Translations under genes and position numbers: made by a program | Shown: piece after piece, positions 9,309 to 18,527 of the stretch | Layout of the letters: the number at the start of each line of letters is the position of its first letter | Position numbering within the stretch: position 1 is the stretch's first letter | The notes under the pieces: model-generated | Database searches by the model: none | What the model was told of the DNA's origin: nothing | The model's input: only the letters and a program-made list of their open reading frames with translations | Source: Pseudomonas reactans | Lineage (GTDB): Bacteria > Pseudomonadota > Gammaproteobacteria > Pseudomonadales > Pseudomonadaceae | Length of the DNA: 64,000 nucleotides | Direction of reading: 5' to 3' | Assembly: GCF_013385825.1 (NCBI RefSeq) | Contig: NZ_JACAPG010000010.1 | Span: 1-64,000, forward strand

Positions 9309-12081
9309 GGATGGCTCGTTCGTAGGGAGCCAGGACAGCGGACAAGGCTCGCAGCGTAAAGGGTTTGACCAGGCAGTGATTCATGCCGGCCGCCAGGCAC
9401 AAGGCTTCTTCACCGCGCAGGGCGTTGGCGGTTGCGCCGATGATCGGGGTGGTGCAGCCCAGGCGTCGAAGCGCTTCGGTCAGTTCGTAGCCGTTGAGCC
9501 TGGGCATGTTGACGTCGGTGAGCACAATGTCGAAGGTGCCCTCGTGCCAGCGCGCCAAGGCCTCTTCGCCATCGCTGGCCAGTTCCACGCTGCAGCCGAG
9601 TTCTTCAAGCTGGTCGCGCAGGATCAACTGGTTGATGACGTTGTCTTCGGCCACCAGGATGTGCAGGTGCAAGGGACGCAGGTCGCGCACTTCGCAGCGC
9701 GCCTGGGGTGGCACCACCTGGCCGTTCTGGGCGTGGCGGACAGCTTGTTGGATCGCATCCAGATCATTGAGGTTGACCTGCCAGCCATCGCCGCTGAACT
9801 GCGGTTCATGGGCGCCGTCATTGCTGGCCAGTACCCGTGGCCCGTGCCAGGGCAAGTCGAGGCGGCGTTCGATAAGTTCAAGCAATACACCGGGCCCCGC
9901 CAGCTCTGTGCTGGTCGGCAGACCGACCTGCGCGCGCGCGCCCCAGCGGCGCAGCCAGCCGCAGAGGCTGTCGGCCAGTTCGCGGATTGGCGACAGTACA
10001 TACACGATTTCTGCTGCCAATGGCTGCAAGGCTGGCGGTGTATTGCCGCTCGGTTGTTCCAGCGGCACGCTCAGGGAAAAGCTGCTGCCCAGTCCCGGCT
10101 CGCTGACCAAGCGCAGGGTGCCGTTCATCAAATGGGTCAGGCGCAGGCAGATCGCCAGGCCAAGGCCGGTGCCGGCGATCACATGGGAGTTGCCTTCGCT
10201 CTGGTAGAACGGCTCGAAGATAAACGCCTGGTCGGCAGGGGCGATGCCTTTGCCGGTGTCGGAGATTTGCCATTGCAGGCACACCCGTTCGCCTTCGCGA
10301 CTGAGCTTTTTGACCCGCAGCACCACGCGGCCGGAGTCAGTGAACTTGACCGCATTGCTCAGCAGATTGTTGAGAATCTGGCGTACGCGGCTGGCGTCGC
10401 CGATCAAGCGCCGGGGCAGTTGCGGATCGAGGCAGGCATACAACTGCAAGCCTTTGCTGTGTGCCGCTGCCGCATAGCCTTGCACCACTTCTTGTACCAA
10501 GGTCGGCACACAGAATTCGCTCAGTTCCAGGGCCAGTTGCCCGGCTTCGATTTTTGACACGTCGAGCACATCGCAGATCAGTTGCAGCAACGTCGCGGAC
10601 GATCCTTCGATGGCGTGCAGGTAGCTTTTCTGCTGGGCATCCAGGCGGGTGCGGGCGAGCAGTTCCAGGGTGCCGAGCACGCCATACAGCGGCGTACGGA
10701 TCTCATGGCTCATGGTGGCCAGGAACAAGGTCTTGGCTTCGTTGGCGGCGTCGGCGGACTGGCGTGCCTGTTCCAGCGCCGCTTCGATCTGCCGGCGTGC
10801 GCTGATGTCGCTGAAGGCGCAGAGCAACACGTCTTCGCCTTTGTAGCGGGTGGGTGCGCAGCTCAGGTACAGATGGCGGCCGTCGGCGGCTTCGAAGTAG
10901 TCGGTGAGGCAGGGGGCGTCGGGGTCGAAGGCCTGACGAATCCAGCCGGGACCGAGTTGTGCGCCACATTCGCCGAGCCACTGTTGGGCGAGGGTGTTTT
11001 TCAGCACCACCGTGCCATCGGTGCGACGCAGTACGCACAGCGCCACGGGGGCGGTCTGGATCACGTCGCGGCTGAACAGCTCGCTTTCCACCAGCGCCTG
11101 GATGCGATGGATCGCTGGTGTGATGAAGCGGTGTTCGAGACGGCGGGTGAGCAGGCACACCAGGCTGATGGTCAGCAGGCAGAACAGCAGGGCGCCGAGC
11201 ATCTGTGGCCAGAGCGCCCACAGGACCGCGCGCAGGTCGATGGAGTAGGTGAGCTGCCAGTCTGAAGACTTCAGTTGTTTGCGCAGCACCAATTGTTCGG
11301 GCAGCCAGCCATCGCCGACAAAACCGAAGAAGTCCTGCTGGCGCAGGTGCGGCAGGTTTTGCCCTGGCGGCGGTTTATGGCTGTTACTGAAGAGCGGCAT
11401 GCCCTGGGCATTGAACATGGTGAACTCGCCGGCGCTGTGATCGCTCAAGGCGTTGGAGACTTCACGGTCATCCATTTCCAGGCCGAGCCAGCCGGAGTCC
11501 AGGTCGCGCTCATCCAAGCGAATAAAGATGTACAACTGTGAGTGGCCGTCCGTGGCGTGGGTCAGCCAGAGTTCCTGCAGGGTTTTCTGCTGTTTGAGGG
11601 CGCGCAGTTGTTCCAGCATGGTCGCGGGAAAATCGGCAGCAACGGGCGCCGCATCATACAGCCGCAACACTTGGGCATCGGTGCTGACATACAGCAGGTT
11701 GAGCTGCTTGGCCTTCAAGAAATCACGCATGCGCTGGGTCAGCCAAATGCTCCATTGCTTGCCCGGGGTATTTCCCAGCAACAGGCGGATTTCTTCATCG
11801 GAGACCGGCAGATTCAATTCGGCCTTGCGTGTCGCTGACAGGCTGAGGCTTTCCAACAGCGCTTCACGGGTGGTGAAAAAGGTATGCGCCTCGGCGATGG
11901 CGCTGCTCATGTAGCTGCGCCGCTGGGAGATCTCATTGTTGAAAGTGAACAGCAGGAAGCTGTACACGCCGCCCAACATACCCACCAGCAGTACCAACGC
12001 GAAAATACGCAAAAGGCGGCGCGCGGCATGGGGCGTGGACAGCACGGGGCTGATCTGGTGCAGGTAGCTCTTTAATCTCAT
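9295..12081 (-). CDS. pvrS: PvrS-like hybrid sensor kinase without HPt
   Basis: 928 aa. Membrane segments near residues 25-47 and 290-310 flank a periplasmic sensor region. A PAS-like region, HisKA (MSHEIRTPLYGV), HATPase (NLLSNAVKF, GTGLGLAI), a degenerate receiver-like stretch (about 690-790) and a C-terminal receiver (IVLTDVNMP) follow. Unlike the RcsC-like kinase, it ends soon after the receiver and has no HPt. It is therefore likely to signal through the RcsC HPt to RcsB, as proposed in PA14. It is the first gene of the four-regulator operon, and the ATG at 12081 lies close downstream of the RcsB-like box. Confidence 0.86.
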   Translation of the reverse strand: MRLKSYLHQISPVLSTPHAARRLLRIFALVLLVGMLGGVYSFLLFTFNNEISQRRSYMSSAIAEAHTFFTTREALLESLSLSATRKAELNLPVSDEEIRLLLGNTPGKQWSIWLTQRMRDFLKAKQLNLLYVSTDAQVLRLYDAAPVAADFPATMLEQLRALKQQKTLQELWLTHATDGHSQLYIFIRLDERDLDSGWLGLEMDDREVSNALSDHSAGEFTMFNAQGMPLFSNSHKPPPGQNLPHLRQQDFFGFVGDGWLPEQLVLRKQLKSSDWQLTYSIDLRAVLWALWPQMLGALLFCLLTISLVCLLTRRLEHRFITPAIHRIQALVESELFSRDVIQTAPVALCVLRRTDGTVVLKNTLAQQWLGECGAQLGPGWIRQAFDPDAPCLTDYFEAADGRHLYLSCAPTRYKGEDVLLCAFSDISARRQIEAALEQARQSADAANEAKTLFLATMSHEIRTPLYGVLGTLELLARTRLDAQQKSYLHAIEGSSATLLQLICDVLDVSKIEAGQLALELSEFCVPTLVQEVVQGYAAAAHSKGLQLYACLDPQLPRRLIGDASRVRQILNNLLSNAVKFTDSGRVVLRVKKLSREGERVCLQWQISDTGKGIAPADQAFIFEPFYQSEGNSHVIAGTGLGLAICLRLTHLMNGTLRLVSEPGLGSSFSLSVPLEQPSGNTPPALQPLAAEIVYVLSPIRELADSLCGWLRRWGARAQVGLPTSTELAGPGVLLELIERRLDLPWHGPRVLASNDGAHEPQFSGDGWQVNLNDLDAIQQAVRHAQNGQVVPPQARCEVRDLRPLHLHILVAEDNVINQLILRDQLEELGCSVELASDGEEALARWHEGTFDIVLTDVNMPRLNGYELTEALRRLGCTTPIIGATANALRGEEALCLAAGMNHCLVKPFTLRALSAVLAPYERAIHEAL

Positions 12082-12115
12082 CCCGCCACTTTAGGGATGG
12101 TCAACCGTGGGAAAA

Positions 12116-12133
12116 ATCAGACGATCCTTAGAA
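12116..12133 (-). promoter_or_regulatory. RcsB-box-like element upstream of pvrS
   Basis: On the minus strand it reads TTCTAAGGATCGTCTGAT, identical at 17 of 18 positions to the box before the pilin gene. A hexamer TAAAGT starts 22 nt downstream, the same distance as at the pilin promoter. If that is the -10, the transcript would begin almost at the pvrS ATG, so the exact promoter is uncertain. The sharing suggests autoregulation of the regulatory operon. Confidence 0.5.
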
Positions 12134-12177
12134 CCCGCCATTCATCCGCCAAATACCAAGCAAGCTAATAATTCCAT

Positions 12178-12235
12178 TTGACATTCGCTGCCTAAGCAGT
12201 AACATCTTGTCATACATTCACTGCCTAGGCAGTAA
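12178..12235 (+). promoter_or_regulatory. Sigma-70 promoter with two MarR-type operators for the emr operon
   Basis: TTGACA at 12178-12183 and TAACAT at 12200-12205 form a -35/-10 pair with a 16-bp spacer. Two 21-bp copies of CATTCRCTGCCTARGCAGTAA lie at 12182-12202 (across the spacer and -10) and 12215-12235 (downstream), 33 bp apart. Each is centred on the palindrome CTGCCTARGCAG. This is a classic layout for repression by the MarR protein encoded 15 bp further on. Confidence 0.75.
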
Positions 12236-12249
12236 TAAGGTGACTTTCG

Positions 12250-12723
12250 ATGTCTCACTTCACTCCTGACAGTTTTCGCAACTGCCATCTCGGCCTGCTT
12301 CTGGGTCGGGCGGCGCTGCTCAAAGACCGCATTATCGACACCCATATGGAACCGCATGGCGTGACGGCCGCGCAGTTCAAGGTGTTGATCATCATTGCCC
12401 AGTTCGACGTCGATACCCCGGCGGAACTGTGCCGCAACCTGTCCCTGGACAGTGGCTCCATGACCCGCATGCTCGACCGCCTGGAACAGAAGGGCCTGCT
12501 GGCGCGCCAGCGTTCCGAGCAGGACCGGCGCCAGGTGCGGCTGGTGCTCACCGAAGACGGCCAGCGCCTGGCGGACATGCTGCCGCACATCGGCGCGCAG
12601 TCGATGAACGAGTTGGCCGGGGCCCTGGAGCCCGGCGAGTTGCAAACCCTGGAACGGATCCTCAAGAAAATTCTGGTAGCTGCCGGTGACGCCATCGTCA
12701 TCCAGCGGGTAGGTAATGAATGA
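12250..12723 (+). CDS. MarR-family transcriptional repressor of the efflux operon
   Basis: 157 aa. It carries the winged-helix core of MarR proteins: recognition helix region AELCRNLSLDSGSMTRMLDRLE and wing RQRSEQDRRQVRLVLTEDG. It is predicted to bind the two palindromes just upstream, repressing itself and the pump genes until a small phenolic or drug-like ligand binds. Its stop overlaps the start of the outer-membrane factor gene by 4 bp (ATGA). Confidence 0.9.
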   Translation: MSHFTPDSFRNCHLGLLLGRAALLKDRIIDTHMEPHGVTAAQFKVLIIIAQFDVDTPAELCRNLSLDSGSMTRMLDRLEQKGLLARQRSEQDRRQVRLVLTEDGQRLADMLPHIGAQSMNELAGALEPGELQTLERILKKILVAAGDAIVIQRVGNE

Positions 12724-14171
12724 ACAGACGCGCACTTAGCCTGGTGCTGGTGGCCATGAGCATGGCCGGTTGCGCCAACTACAGCGGCCTCGACACCCAA
12801 GGCAAACGCCTCGACGCCGGCAGCCTGCAAACCGGCAAGACCCTGAGCGGCGTGACCTTATCGAGCGCGGCGTGGCCCAGCGCCGATTGGTGGAAAAGCC
12901 TCGGCGACCCCCAGCTCGACGGCCTGATCCAGGAAGCCCTGCAGAACAGCCCCGACATGCAAGTCGCCAGCGCCCGTGCCCACCAGGCCGAGGCCGCTGC
13001 TTACGCCGCCAACGCCGAGCGCATGCCGACCCTGGATGCCAGCGCGGGTGTGAGCCGTTCGCGCCTGGCCAAAGACCAGGACCCACGCGGGGAGGGCGAT
13101 GCCTATTCCACCGTGCGCAACATCGGCGCCAGCTTCAACTACAACTTCGACCTCTGGGGTGGCCAGCGGGCTGCCTGGGAAGCCGCGTTGGGCGAGGCGC
13201 GCGCCGCCCAGGTCGATCAACAGGCCGCGCGCCTGACCCTGGCCGCCAACGTGGCCAAGGCCTACAGCGACCTCGGCCAGGCCCACATCGTGCGCGACCT
13301 GGCTAACGACGACCTCAAGCGCACCCGGCAGATGCTCGACCTGGGCCAGCGCCGCCTGAACTCGGGCATCGACAGCCACTACCAGTACCAGCAGACCGAA
13401 AGCCTGGAAGCCAGCTCGCAGTCGCAACTGATCGACGCGGAAAAACAACTGCAAAGCGCCAAGATCGCCCTGGCGGTGTTGCTCGGCAAAGGCCCGGACC
13501 GTGGCAGTGAACTGGCCCGACCCAACGTGCTGAAACCCAGCGCCGTCGCCGTGCCCTCGGTGTTGCCCGCCGAGCTGCTGGGCCGTCGTCCGGACCTGAT
13601 CGCTGCGCGCTGGCGCGTCGAAGCGGCCGGCAAGAATATCGACGCGAGCAAGACCCGCTTCTACCCCAACCTCAACCTGAGCGCGAGCGCTGGGGCCGAG
13701 TCGTTGCTGGGGGATGCGATGTTCGGTTCGGCCAGCCGCTTCTTCAACATCGCGCCGACGATCTCACTGCCGATCTTCGACGGCGGCCGCCTGCGTGCCG
13801 ACCTCGACGCCCGCGACGCCGACTACGATCTGGCGGTGGCGCAGTACAACAAGACCCTGGTGCAAGCCCTGGGCGATATCGGCAACACCCTTTCACAACT
13901 GCGCGACACCGGCCGGCAGATCCAGGCCCAGCAACATGCCGCGGACATTGCCCAGCAGTCCTACGACACCGGTGTGCAGCGCTACAGCTCCGGCATCGGC
14001 AACTACCTGGATGTGCTCAGCATCGAGCAGCAATTGCTGCAAGCCCAACGCCAGTTGGCGACGCTGAATGCTGCGCAGATCGATCTGTCGATTCAATTGA
14101 TGCAGGCCCTGGGTGGCGGATACGACGCCAGGAACATGGCCGCGACCACCCCAGCCACACGCTCGGAATAA
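12720..14171 (+). CDS. Outer-membrane efflux lipoprotein (NodT/OprM family)
   Basis: 483 aa. The lipoprotein signal has lipobox MAGC within the first 18 residues. Two TolC-type repeats of the outer-membrane efflux family follow (about 60-260 and 280-470), including the typical LLGRRPDLIAARWRVEAA motif. It forms the outer-membrane channel of the tripartite pump whose membrane-fusion and inner-membrane proteins are encoded next. First pump gene after marR, overlapping it by 4 bp. Confidence 0.92.
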   Translation: MNRRALSLVLVAMSMAGCANYSGLDTQGKRLDAGSLQTGKTLSGVTLSSAAWPSADWWKSLGDPQLDGLIQEALQNSPDMQVASARAHQAEAAAYAANAERMPTLDASAGVSRSRLAKDQDPRGEGDAYSTVRNIGASFNYNFDLWGGQRAAWEAALGEARAAQVDQQAARLTLAANVAKAYSDLGQAHIVRDLANDDLKRTRQMLDLGQRRLNSGIDSHYQYQQTESLEASSQSQLIDAEKQLQSAKIALAVLLGKGPDRGSELARPNVLKPSAVAVPSVLPAELLGRRPDLIAARWRVEAAGKNIDASKTRFYPNLNLSASAGAESLLGDAMFGSASRFFNIAPTISLPIFDGGRLRADLDARDADYDLAVAQYNKTLVQALGDIGNTLSQLRDTGRQIQAQQHAADIAQQSYDTGVQRYSSGIGNYLDVLSIEQQLLQAQRQLATLNAAQIDLSIQLMQALGGGYDARNMAATTPATRSE

Positions 14172-14186
14172 TTTGAGGTATTTGTC

Positions 14187-15386
14187 ATGGCCACTGCCGA
14201 AAACACCAATGCAACTGAACAACCCCAAGACAACAACCCACGCAAACGTAAAGTGATGCTGATCGGCCTGGCGCTGATCGTCATCCTCGCAGTGGTAGGC
14301 GTGTGGGGTTGGTATGAACTCTATGGCCGCTTCAATGAAAGCACCGACGACGCCTACGTGAACGGCAACGTGGTGGAAATCACCCCGCTGGTCACCGGCA
14401 CCGTGGTCAGCATCGGCGCCGACGATGGCGACCTGGTCCACGAAGGCCAGGTGCTGGTCAACTTCGACCCGAACGACGCCGCCGTCGGCCTGCAAAGTGC
14501 CCAGGCCAACCTGGCCCGCACCGTGCGCCAGGTGCGCGGCTTGTACAGCAATGTCGACGGCATGAAAGCCCAGGTCAATGCGCAGAAAGCCGATGTGCAA
14601 ACCGCTCAGGACAACTTCAACCGCCGTAAAACCCTGGCCCAGGGCGGGGCGATTTCCCAGGAAGAACTGTCCCACGCCCGTGACAGCCTGACCGCGGCGA
14701 AAAACGCGCTGACCAACCTTGAGCAGCAACTGAAAACCACCAACGCGTTGGTGGATGACACGGTGATCTCGTCCCATCCGGACGTGCAGGCCGCCGCCGC
14801 GCAATTGCGCCAGGCCTACCTGACCAATGCGCGCAGCACCTTGATTGCACCGGTGACTGGCTACGTGGCCAAGCGCACTGTGCAACTGGGCCAACGCGTG
14901 CAACCGGGCACCGCGTTGATGGCCGTGATTCCGCTGAACCAGTTGTGGATCGACGCCAACTTCAAGGAAACCCAACTGCGCGACATGCGTATCGGCCAGC
15001 CGGTGGACATCGAGTCGGACATCTATGGCAGCGACGTGAAATTCAGCGGCACCATCGACAGCCTCGGTGCGGGCACGGGTAGCGCATTTGCCTTGCTGCC
15101 GGCGCAGAACGCCACCGGTAACTGGATCAAGATCGTGCAGCGGGTGCCGGTGCGCATCCACATCAACGCCGATGAGTTGGCCAAGCACCCGCTGCGCGTG
15201 GGCTTGAGCACCCTGGTCAACGTCGATTTGCACGACCAGAGCGGCCCGGTCCTGGCGCAACAAGCGCCGCAGAAAGCCTCGTTCACCACCAATGTGTATG
15301 ACCGCCAACTCGCTGAAGCGGATGCCATGATCACCCAGTTGATCCATGACAACAGCCTCGCCGCGCCCAAGGCTGTGCAACGCTGA
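14187..15386 (+). CDS. emrA: Membrane-fusion protein of a tripartite pump (HlyD/EmrA family)
   Basis: 399 aa. One N-terminal membrane anchor (about 30-50) is followed by the biotinyl-lipoyl-like half motif, a coiled-coil hairpin rich in Gln/Ala (about 110-215) and a beta-barrel domain. The sequence TDDAYVNGNVV is diagnostic of EmrA-type adaptors. It links the DHA2 transporter to the outer-membrane factor. It starts 15 bp after the channel gene, and its stop overlaps the emrB start (TGATG). Confidence 0.92.
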   Translation: MATAENTNATEQPQDNNPRKRKVMLIGLALIVILAVVGVWGWYELYGRFNESTDDAYVNGNVVEITPLVTGTVVSIGADDGDLVHEGQVLVNFDPNDAAVGLQSAQANLARTVRQVRGLYSNVDGMKAQVNAQKADVQTAQDNFNRRKTLAQGGAISQEELSHARDSLTAAKNALTNLEQQLKTTNALVDDTVISSHPDVQAAAAQLRQAYLTNARSTLIAPVTGYVAKRTVQLGQRVQPGTALMAVIPLNQLWIDANFKETQLRDMRIGQPVDIESDIYGSDVKFSGTIDSLGAGTGSAFALLPAQNATGNWIKIVQRVPVRIHINADELAKHPLRVGLSTLVNVDLHDQSGPVLAQQAPQKASFTTNVYDRQLAEADAMITQLIHDNSLAAPKAVQR

Positions 15387-16915
15387 TGAGCAATAACGCC
15401 TCCTTCACGCCACCCAGCCTGTTGATGGCCACTATTGGCCTGTCGCTGGCGACCTTCATGCAGGTGCTCGATACCACCATCGCCAACGTGGCGCTGCCGA
15501 CCATTTCCGGCAACCTCGGTGTGAGTTCGGAGCAGGGTACCTGGGTCATCACCTCGTTTGCGGTGAGTAACGCGATTGCCTTGCCGCTCACCGGCTGGCT
15601 GAGCCGCCGCTTTGGCGAGGTGAAGCTGTTCTTGTGGGCGACCATGCTGTTTGTGCTGGCGTCGTTCCTCTGTGGTATTTCCACGTCGATGCCCGAGCTG
15701 ATCGCCTTTCGGGTCATACAGGGCCTGGTGGCCGGGCCGCTGTACCCGATGACCCAGACGCTGCTCATTGCGGTCTACCCGCCGGCGAGGCGCGGCATGG
15801 CCCTGGCGTTGCTCGCGATGGTTACGGTGGTGGCACCGATTGCCGGGCCGATCCTCGGCGGCTGGATTACGGACAGCTACAGTTGGCCCTGGATCTTCTT
15901 CATCAACGTACCGATCGGCATCTTTGCGGTGATGGTCGTGCGTTCCCAACTGAAGAAACGCCCCGTGGTCACCAGCCATCAACCGATGGACTACGTGGGG
16001 CTGTTGAGCCTGATCGTCGGCGTCGGCGCCTTGCAGATCATCCTCGACAAAGGCAATGACCTGGACTGGTTCGAATCCAACTTCATCATCATCGGTGCGG
16101 CGATTTCGGTGATTGCCCTGGCGGTGTTCATCATCTGGGAACTCACCGACAAACACCCGGTGGTCAACCTGAAGCTGTTCGCCTACCGCAACTTCCGTAT
16201 CGGCACCATTGTGTTGATCCTGGGCTATGCGGGCTTCTTCGGCATAAACCTGATCCTGCCACAATGGCTGCAGACCCAGATGGGCTACACCGCTACCTGG
16301 GCGGGGTTGGCGGTGGCGCCGATTGGTATCTTGCCGGTGCTGATGTCGCCGTTTGTCGGCAAGTACGCGCACAAGTTTGACCTGCGCTTGCTGGCGGGCC
16401 TGGCGTTCCTGGCGATTGGCTTGAGTTGCTTCATGCGCGCAGGCTTCACCAATGAAGTGGACTTCCAGCACATCGCCTTGGTGCAGTTGTTCATGGGTAT
16501 CGGCGTGGCGCTGTTCTTTATGCCGACCCTGAGCATCCTGATGTCCGACCTGCCGCCGCATCAGATTGCCGACGGTGCGGGCCTGGCGACTTTTCTACGG
16601 ACGTTGGGCGGTAGTTTTGCGGCGTCGCTGACCACCTGGATCTGGATCCGCCGGGCGGACCAGCACCACGCGTACATGAGCGAAAACATGACCACCTACG
16701 ACTCCGCCACCCGCGATGCCTTGCAGGCGCTGGGCGGTGCAGGGCAGAAGGCCTACACGCAGCTGGACCAGATCCTCACCAGCCAGGCGTACATGATGTC
16801 CACCGTGGACTACTTCACGTTGCTGGGGTGGATGTTCATGGGGTTGATGTTGCTGGTGTGGCTGGCGAAGCCGCCGTTTACCGCGAAAGCGGGGCCAGCG
16901 GCCTCCGGCCACTGA
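15386..16915 (+). CDS. emrB: DHA2-family drug:H+ antiporter (EmrB/QacA)
   Basis: 509 aa with 14 predicted membrane helices. The motif QVLDTTIANVALPTI near residue 25 and the helix-4 and -5 motifs (RVIQGLVAGPLYPM, APIAGPILGGWI) are typical of EmrB. It is expected to expel hydrophobic compounds using the proton gradient through the EmrA/outer-membrane factor complex. Last gene of the marR-omf-emrA-emrB operon; a REP pair follows before the convergent lpxH. Confidence 0.93.
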   Translation: MSNNASFTPPSLLMATIGLSLATFMQVLDTTIANVALPTISGNLGVSSEQGTWVITSFAVSNAIALPLTGWLSRRFGEVKLFLWATMLFVLASFLCGISTSMPELIAFRVIQGLVAGPLYPMTQTLLIAVYPPARRGMALALLAMVTVVAPIAGPILGGWITDSYSWPWIFFINVPIGIFAVMVVRSQLKKRPVVTSHQPMDYVGLLSLIVGVGALQIILDKGNDLDWFESNFIIIGAAISVIALAVFIIWELTDKHPVVNLKLFAYRNFRIGTIVLILGYAGFFGINLILPQWLQTQMGYTATWAGLAVAPIGILPVLMSPFVGKYAHKFDLRLLAGLAFLAIGLSCFMRAGFTNEVDFQHIALVQLFMGIGVALFFMPTLSILMSDLPPHQIADGAGLATFLRTLGGSFAASLTTWIWIRRADQHHAYMSENMTTYDSATRDALQALGGAGQKAYTQLDQILTSQAYMMSTVDYFTLLGWMFMGLMLLVWLAKPPFTAKAGPAASGH

Positions 16916-16928
16916 TACCCGGATCACT

Positions 16929-17018
16929 GTAGGAGCCGGATTGCCGGCGATAGCGGTCCACCAGTCAGCCTATGTGCCAACTGAAACACCGCCATCGCCG
17001 GCAAGCCGGCTCCTACAG
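16929..17018. repeat. REP pair (REPIN) between emrB and lpxH
   Basis: GTAGGAGCCGGATTGCCGGC at the left and its inverted relative ending GGCTCCTACAG at the right enclose about 45 bp. It fills the space between two convergent genes. The left arm has one changed base in the loop (ATT for CTT). Confidence 0.88.
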
Positions 17019-17029
17019 GGTATGGGTGA

Positions 17030-17779
17030 TCAGGCGCCGGGTAGGGCCAGCTGTGGATTGACGAAATCAAACGCCGCCAACTGAAACCCTTGCTCATCCA
17101 CCTGCAACGCCCAGCCCTGCTTGTCCCAATCCCCCAGCACAATGCGCTTGGCCGCCTGGTCACCAATCTGCAACTTGTGAATGGCGGGGCGGTGGGTGTG
17201 GCCGTGGACCAGGGTGCGCACGCCGAACTGCTGCATCACCCGTGGCACTTCCTCGGGCGTCACATCGACAATGTCGTTGGCTTTCATGCGCGTTTGCGCC
17301 CGGCTTTCGCTGCGCAGCTTGCGCGCCAACTTGTGGCGGGTGCTCAAGGGCAGGTGGCGCAGGATAAACAGCACAATCGGGTTGCGCAGGATGCGCCGCA
17401 GCTTCATATAGCCGACGTCGCGGGTACAGAGGCTGTCGCCGTGCATCAACAGCACGGGCTCGCCATGGAGCTGCACGACACTCGGGTCCTTGAGCAAGGT
17501 GGCACCTGCGGCTTTGCAGAACGCCTTGCCGATCAGGAAATCACGGTTGCCGTGCATGATGAAAATCGGGGTGCCGCTGTCGCTCAGCTCACGCAGAGCC
17601 TCGCAGATGGAACGCTGGAAGGGCGTCATGCCGTCGTCGCCAATCCAGGCTTCAAAGAAGTCCCCCAGAATGTACAACGCCTGGGCGCCACGGGCGCGGG
17701 TGTGGAGCAGATCCAGAAACGCCCGGGTGATATCCGGGCGCTCCTCTTCCAGATGCAAATCTGAAATCAGCAATATCAC
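17030..17779 (-). CDS. lpxH: UDP-2,3-diacylglucosamine diphosphatase LpxH
   Basis: 249 aa. Metallophosphoesterase motifs occur in order: [24 protein letters not shown] and HGHTHRPA, which hold two metal ions. The enzyme hydrolyses UDP-2,3-diacylglucosamine to lipid X on the cytoplasmic face of the inner membrane in lipid A synthesis. The start is a GTG at 17779 overlapping the ppiB stop by 4 bp (GTGA), so it is translationally coupled to ppiB. Confidence 0.95.
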   Translation of the reverse strand: MILLISDLHLEEERPDITRAFLDLLHTRARGAQALYILGDFFEAWIGDDGMTPFQRSICEALRELSDSGTPIFIMHGNRDFLIGKAFCKAAGATLLKDPSVVQLHGEPVLLMHGDSLCTRDVGYMKLRRILRNPIVLFILRHLPLSTRHKLARKLRSESRAQTRMKANDIVDVTPEEVPRVMQQFGVRTLVHGHTHRPAIHKLQIGDQAAKRIVLGDWDKQGWALQVDEQGFQLAAFDFVNPQLALPGA

Positions 17780-18279
17780 CCAACGATCTCGGCTTTCTCG
17801 ACGATAACGTCTTCTACCGGAACGTCCTGGTGACCGGCTTTACCGGTGGTCTGCACGCCTTTGATCTTGTCAACGACGTCCTGGCCTTCGGTGACTTTAC
17901 CGAATACCGCGTAGCCCCAACCCTGCACGTTTTTGCCACTGTGGTTCAGGAAGGCGTTGTCGGCGACGTTGATGAAGAACTGCGCGGAGGCCGAATGCGG
18001 CTCCATGGTACGGGCCATGGCGACGGTGTACTTGTCGTTGGAAAGGCCGTTGTCCGCTTCGTTCTGGATGCTTGGACGCTTGTCTTTCTTTTCTTTCATG
18101 CCAGGCTCGAAACCGCCGCCCTGGACCATGAAGTTGCCGATGACACGGTGGAAAACGGTGTTTTCGTAGTGGCCGGCGTTCACGTATTCGATGAAGTTGG
18201 CGACGGTGATCGGCGCTTTCTCGGCGTTCAGCTCGATGACGATGTCACCGTGGTTGGTGGTCAGTTTGACTTGAGTCAT
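17776..18279 (-). CDS. ppiB: Peptidyl-prolyl cis-trans isomerase B (cyclophilin)
   Basis: 167 aa. Cyclophilin core with [13 protein letters not shown] and [17 protein letters not shown]. No signal peptide, so a cytoplasmic PpiB. I chose the ATG at 18279 over an in-frame GTG at 18285 because the AAGAG ribosome site is 8 nt from the ATG but only 2 nt from the GTG. First gene of the ppiB-lpxH pair, divergent from glnS. Confidence 0.95.
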   Translation of the reverse strand: MTQVKLTTNHGDIVIELNAEKAPITVANFIEYVNAGHYENTVFHRVIGNFMVQGGGFEPGMKEKKDKRPSIQNEADNGLSNDKYTVAMARTMEPHSASAQFFINVADNAFLNHSGKNVQGWGYAVFGKVTEGQDVVDKIKGVQTTGKAGHQDVPVEDVIVEKAEIVG

Positions 18280-18527
18280 GTTCACTACTCTTTTCAGGGA
18301 ATTCGTGGGTTTGGGTGCCTGGGCACCACGACCGGTATGGCGAAACTGCAGCCAAGGCGCGCAGTTTAGCGTGCCCTGCAGGAATTTCGAGGTGGTTTTT
18401 TACCGCCGGTGCAATAAATGCAGCAGTTTTTGGCCTCGCTCTGTCAGGTACTTGACAGCATCGGCTATGATATCGCCTTTGTTTTGTCGGCCTAGCCCGG
18501 CCACGTACTTGTCTGTTCAAGGATCCT

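Noticed and set aside
13893-16561. Two long minus-strand frames over the emr pump genes
   Set aside because: Low-complexity antisense products; the plus-strand genes carry full family motifs and coupled starts.
18438-18475. glnS promoter at TTGACA/TATGAT
   Set aside because: The two hexamers are only 8 bp apart, too close for a sigma-70 promoter; the true promoter could not be decided.
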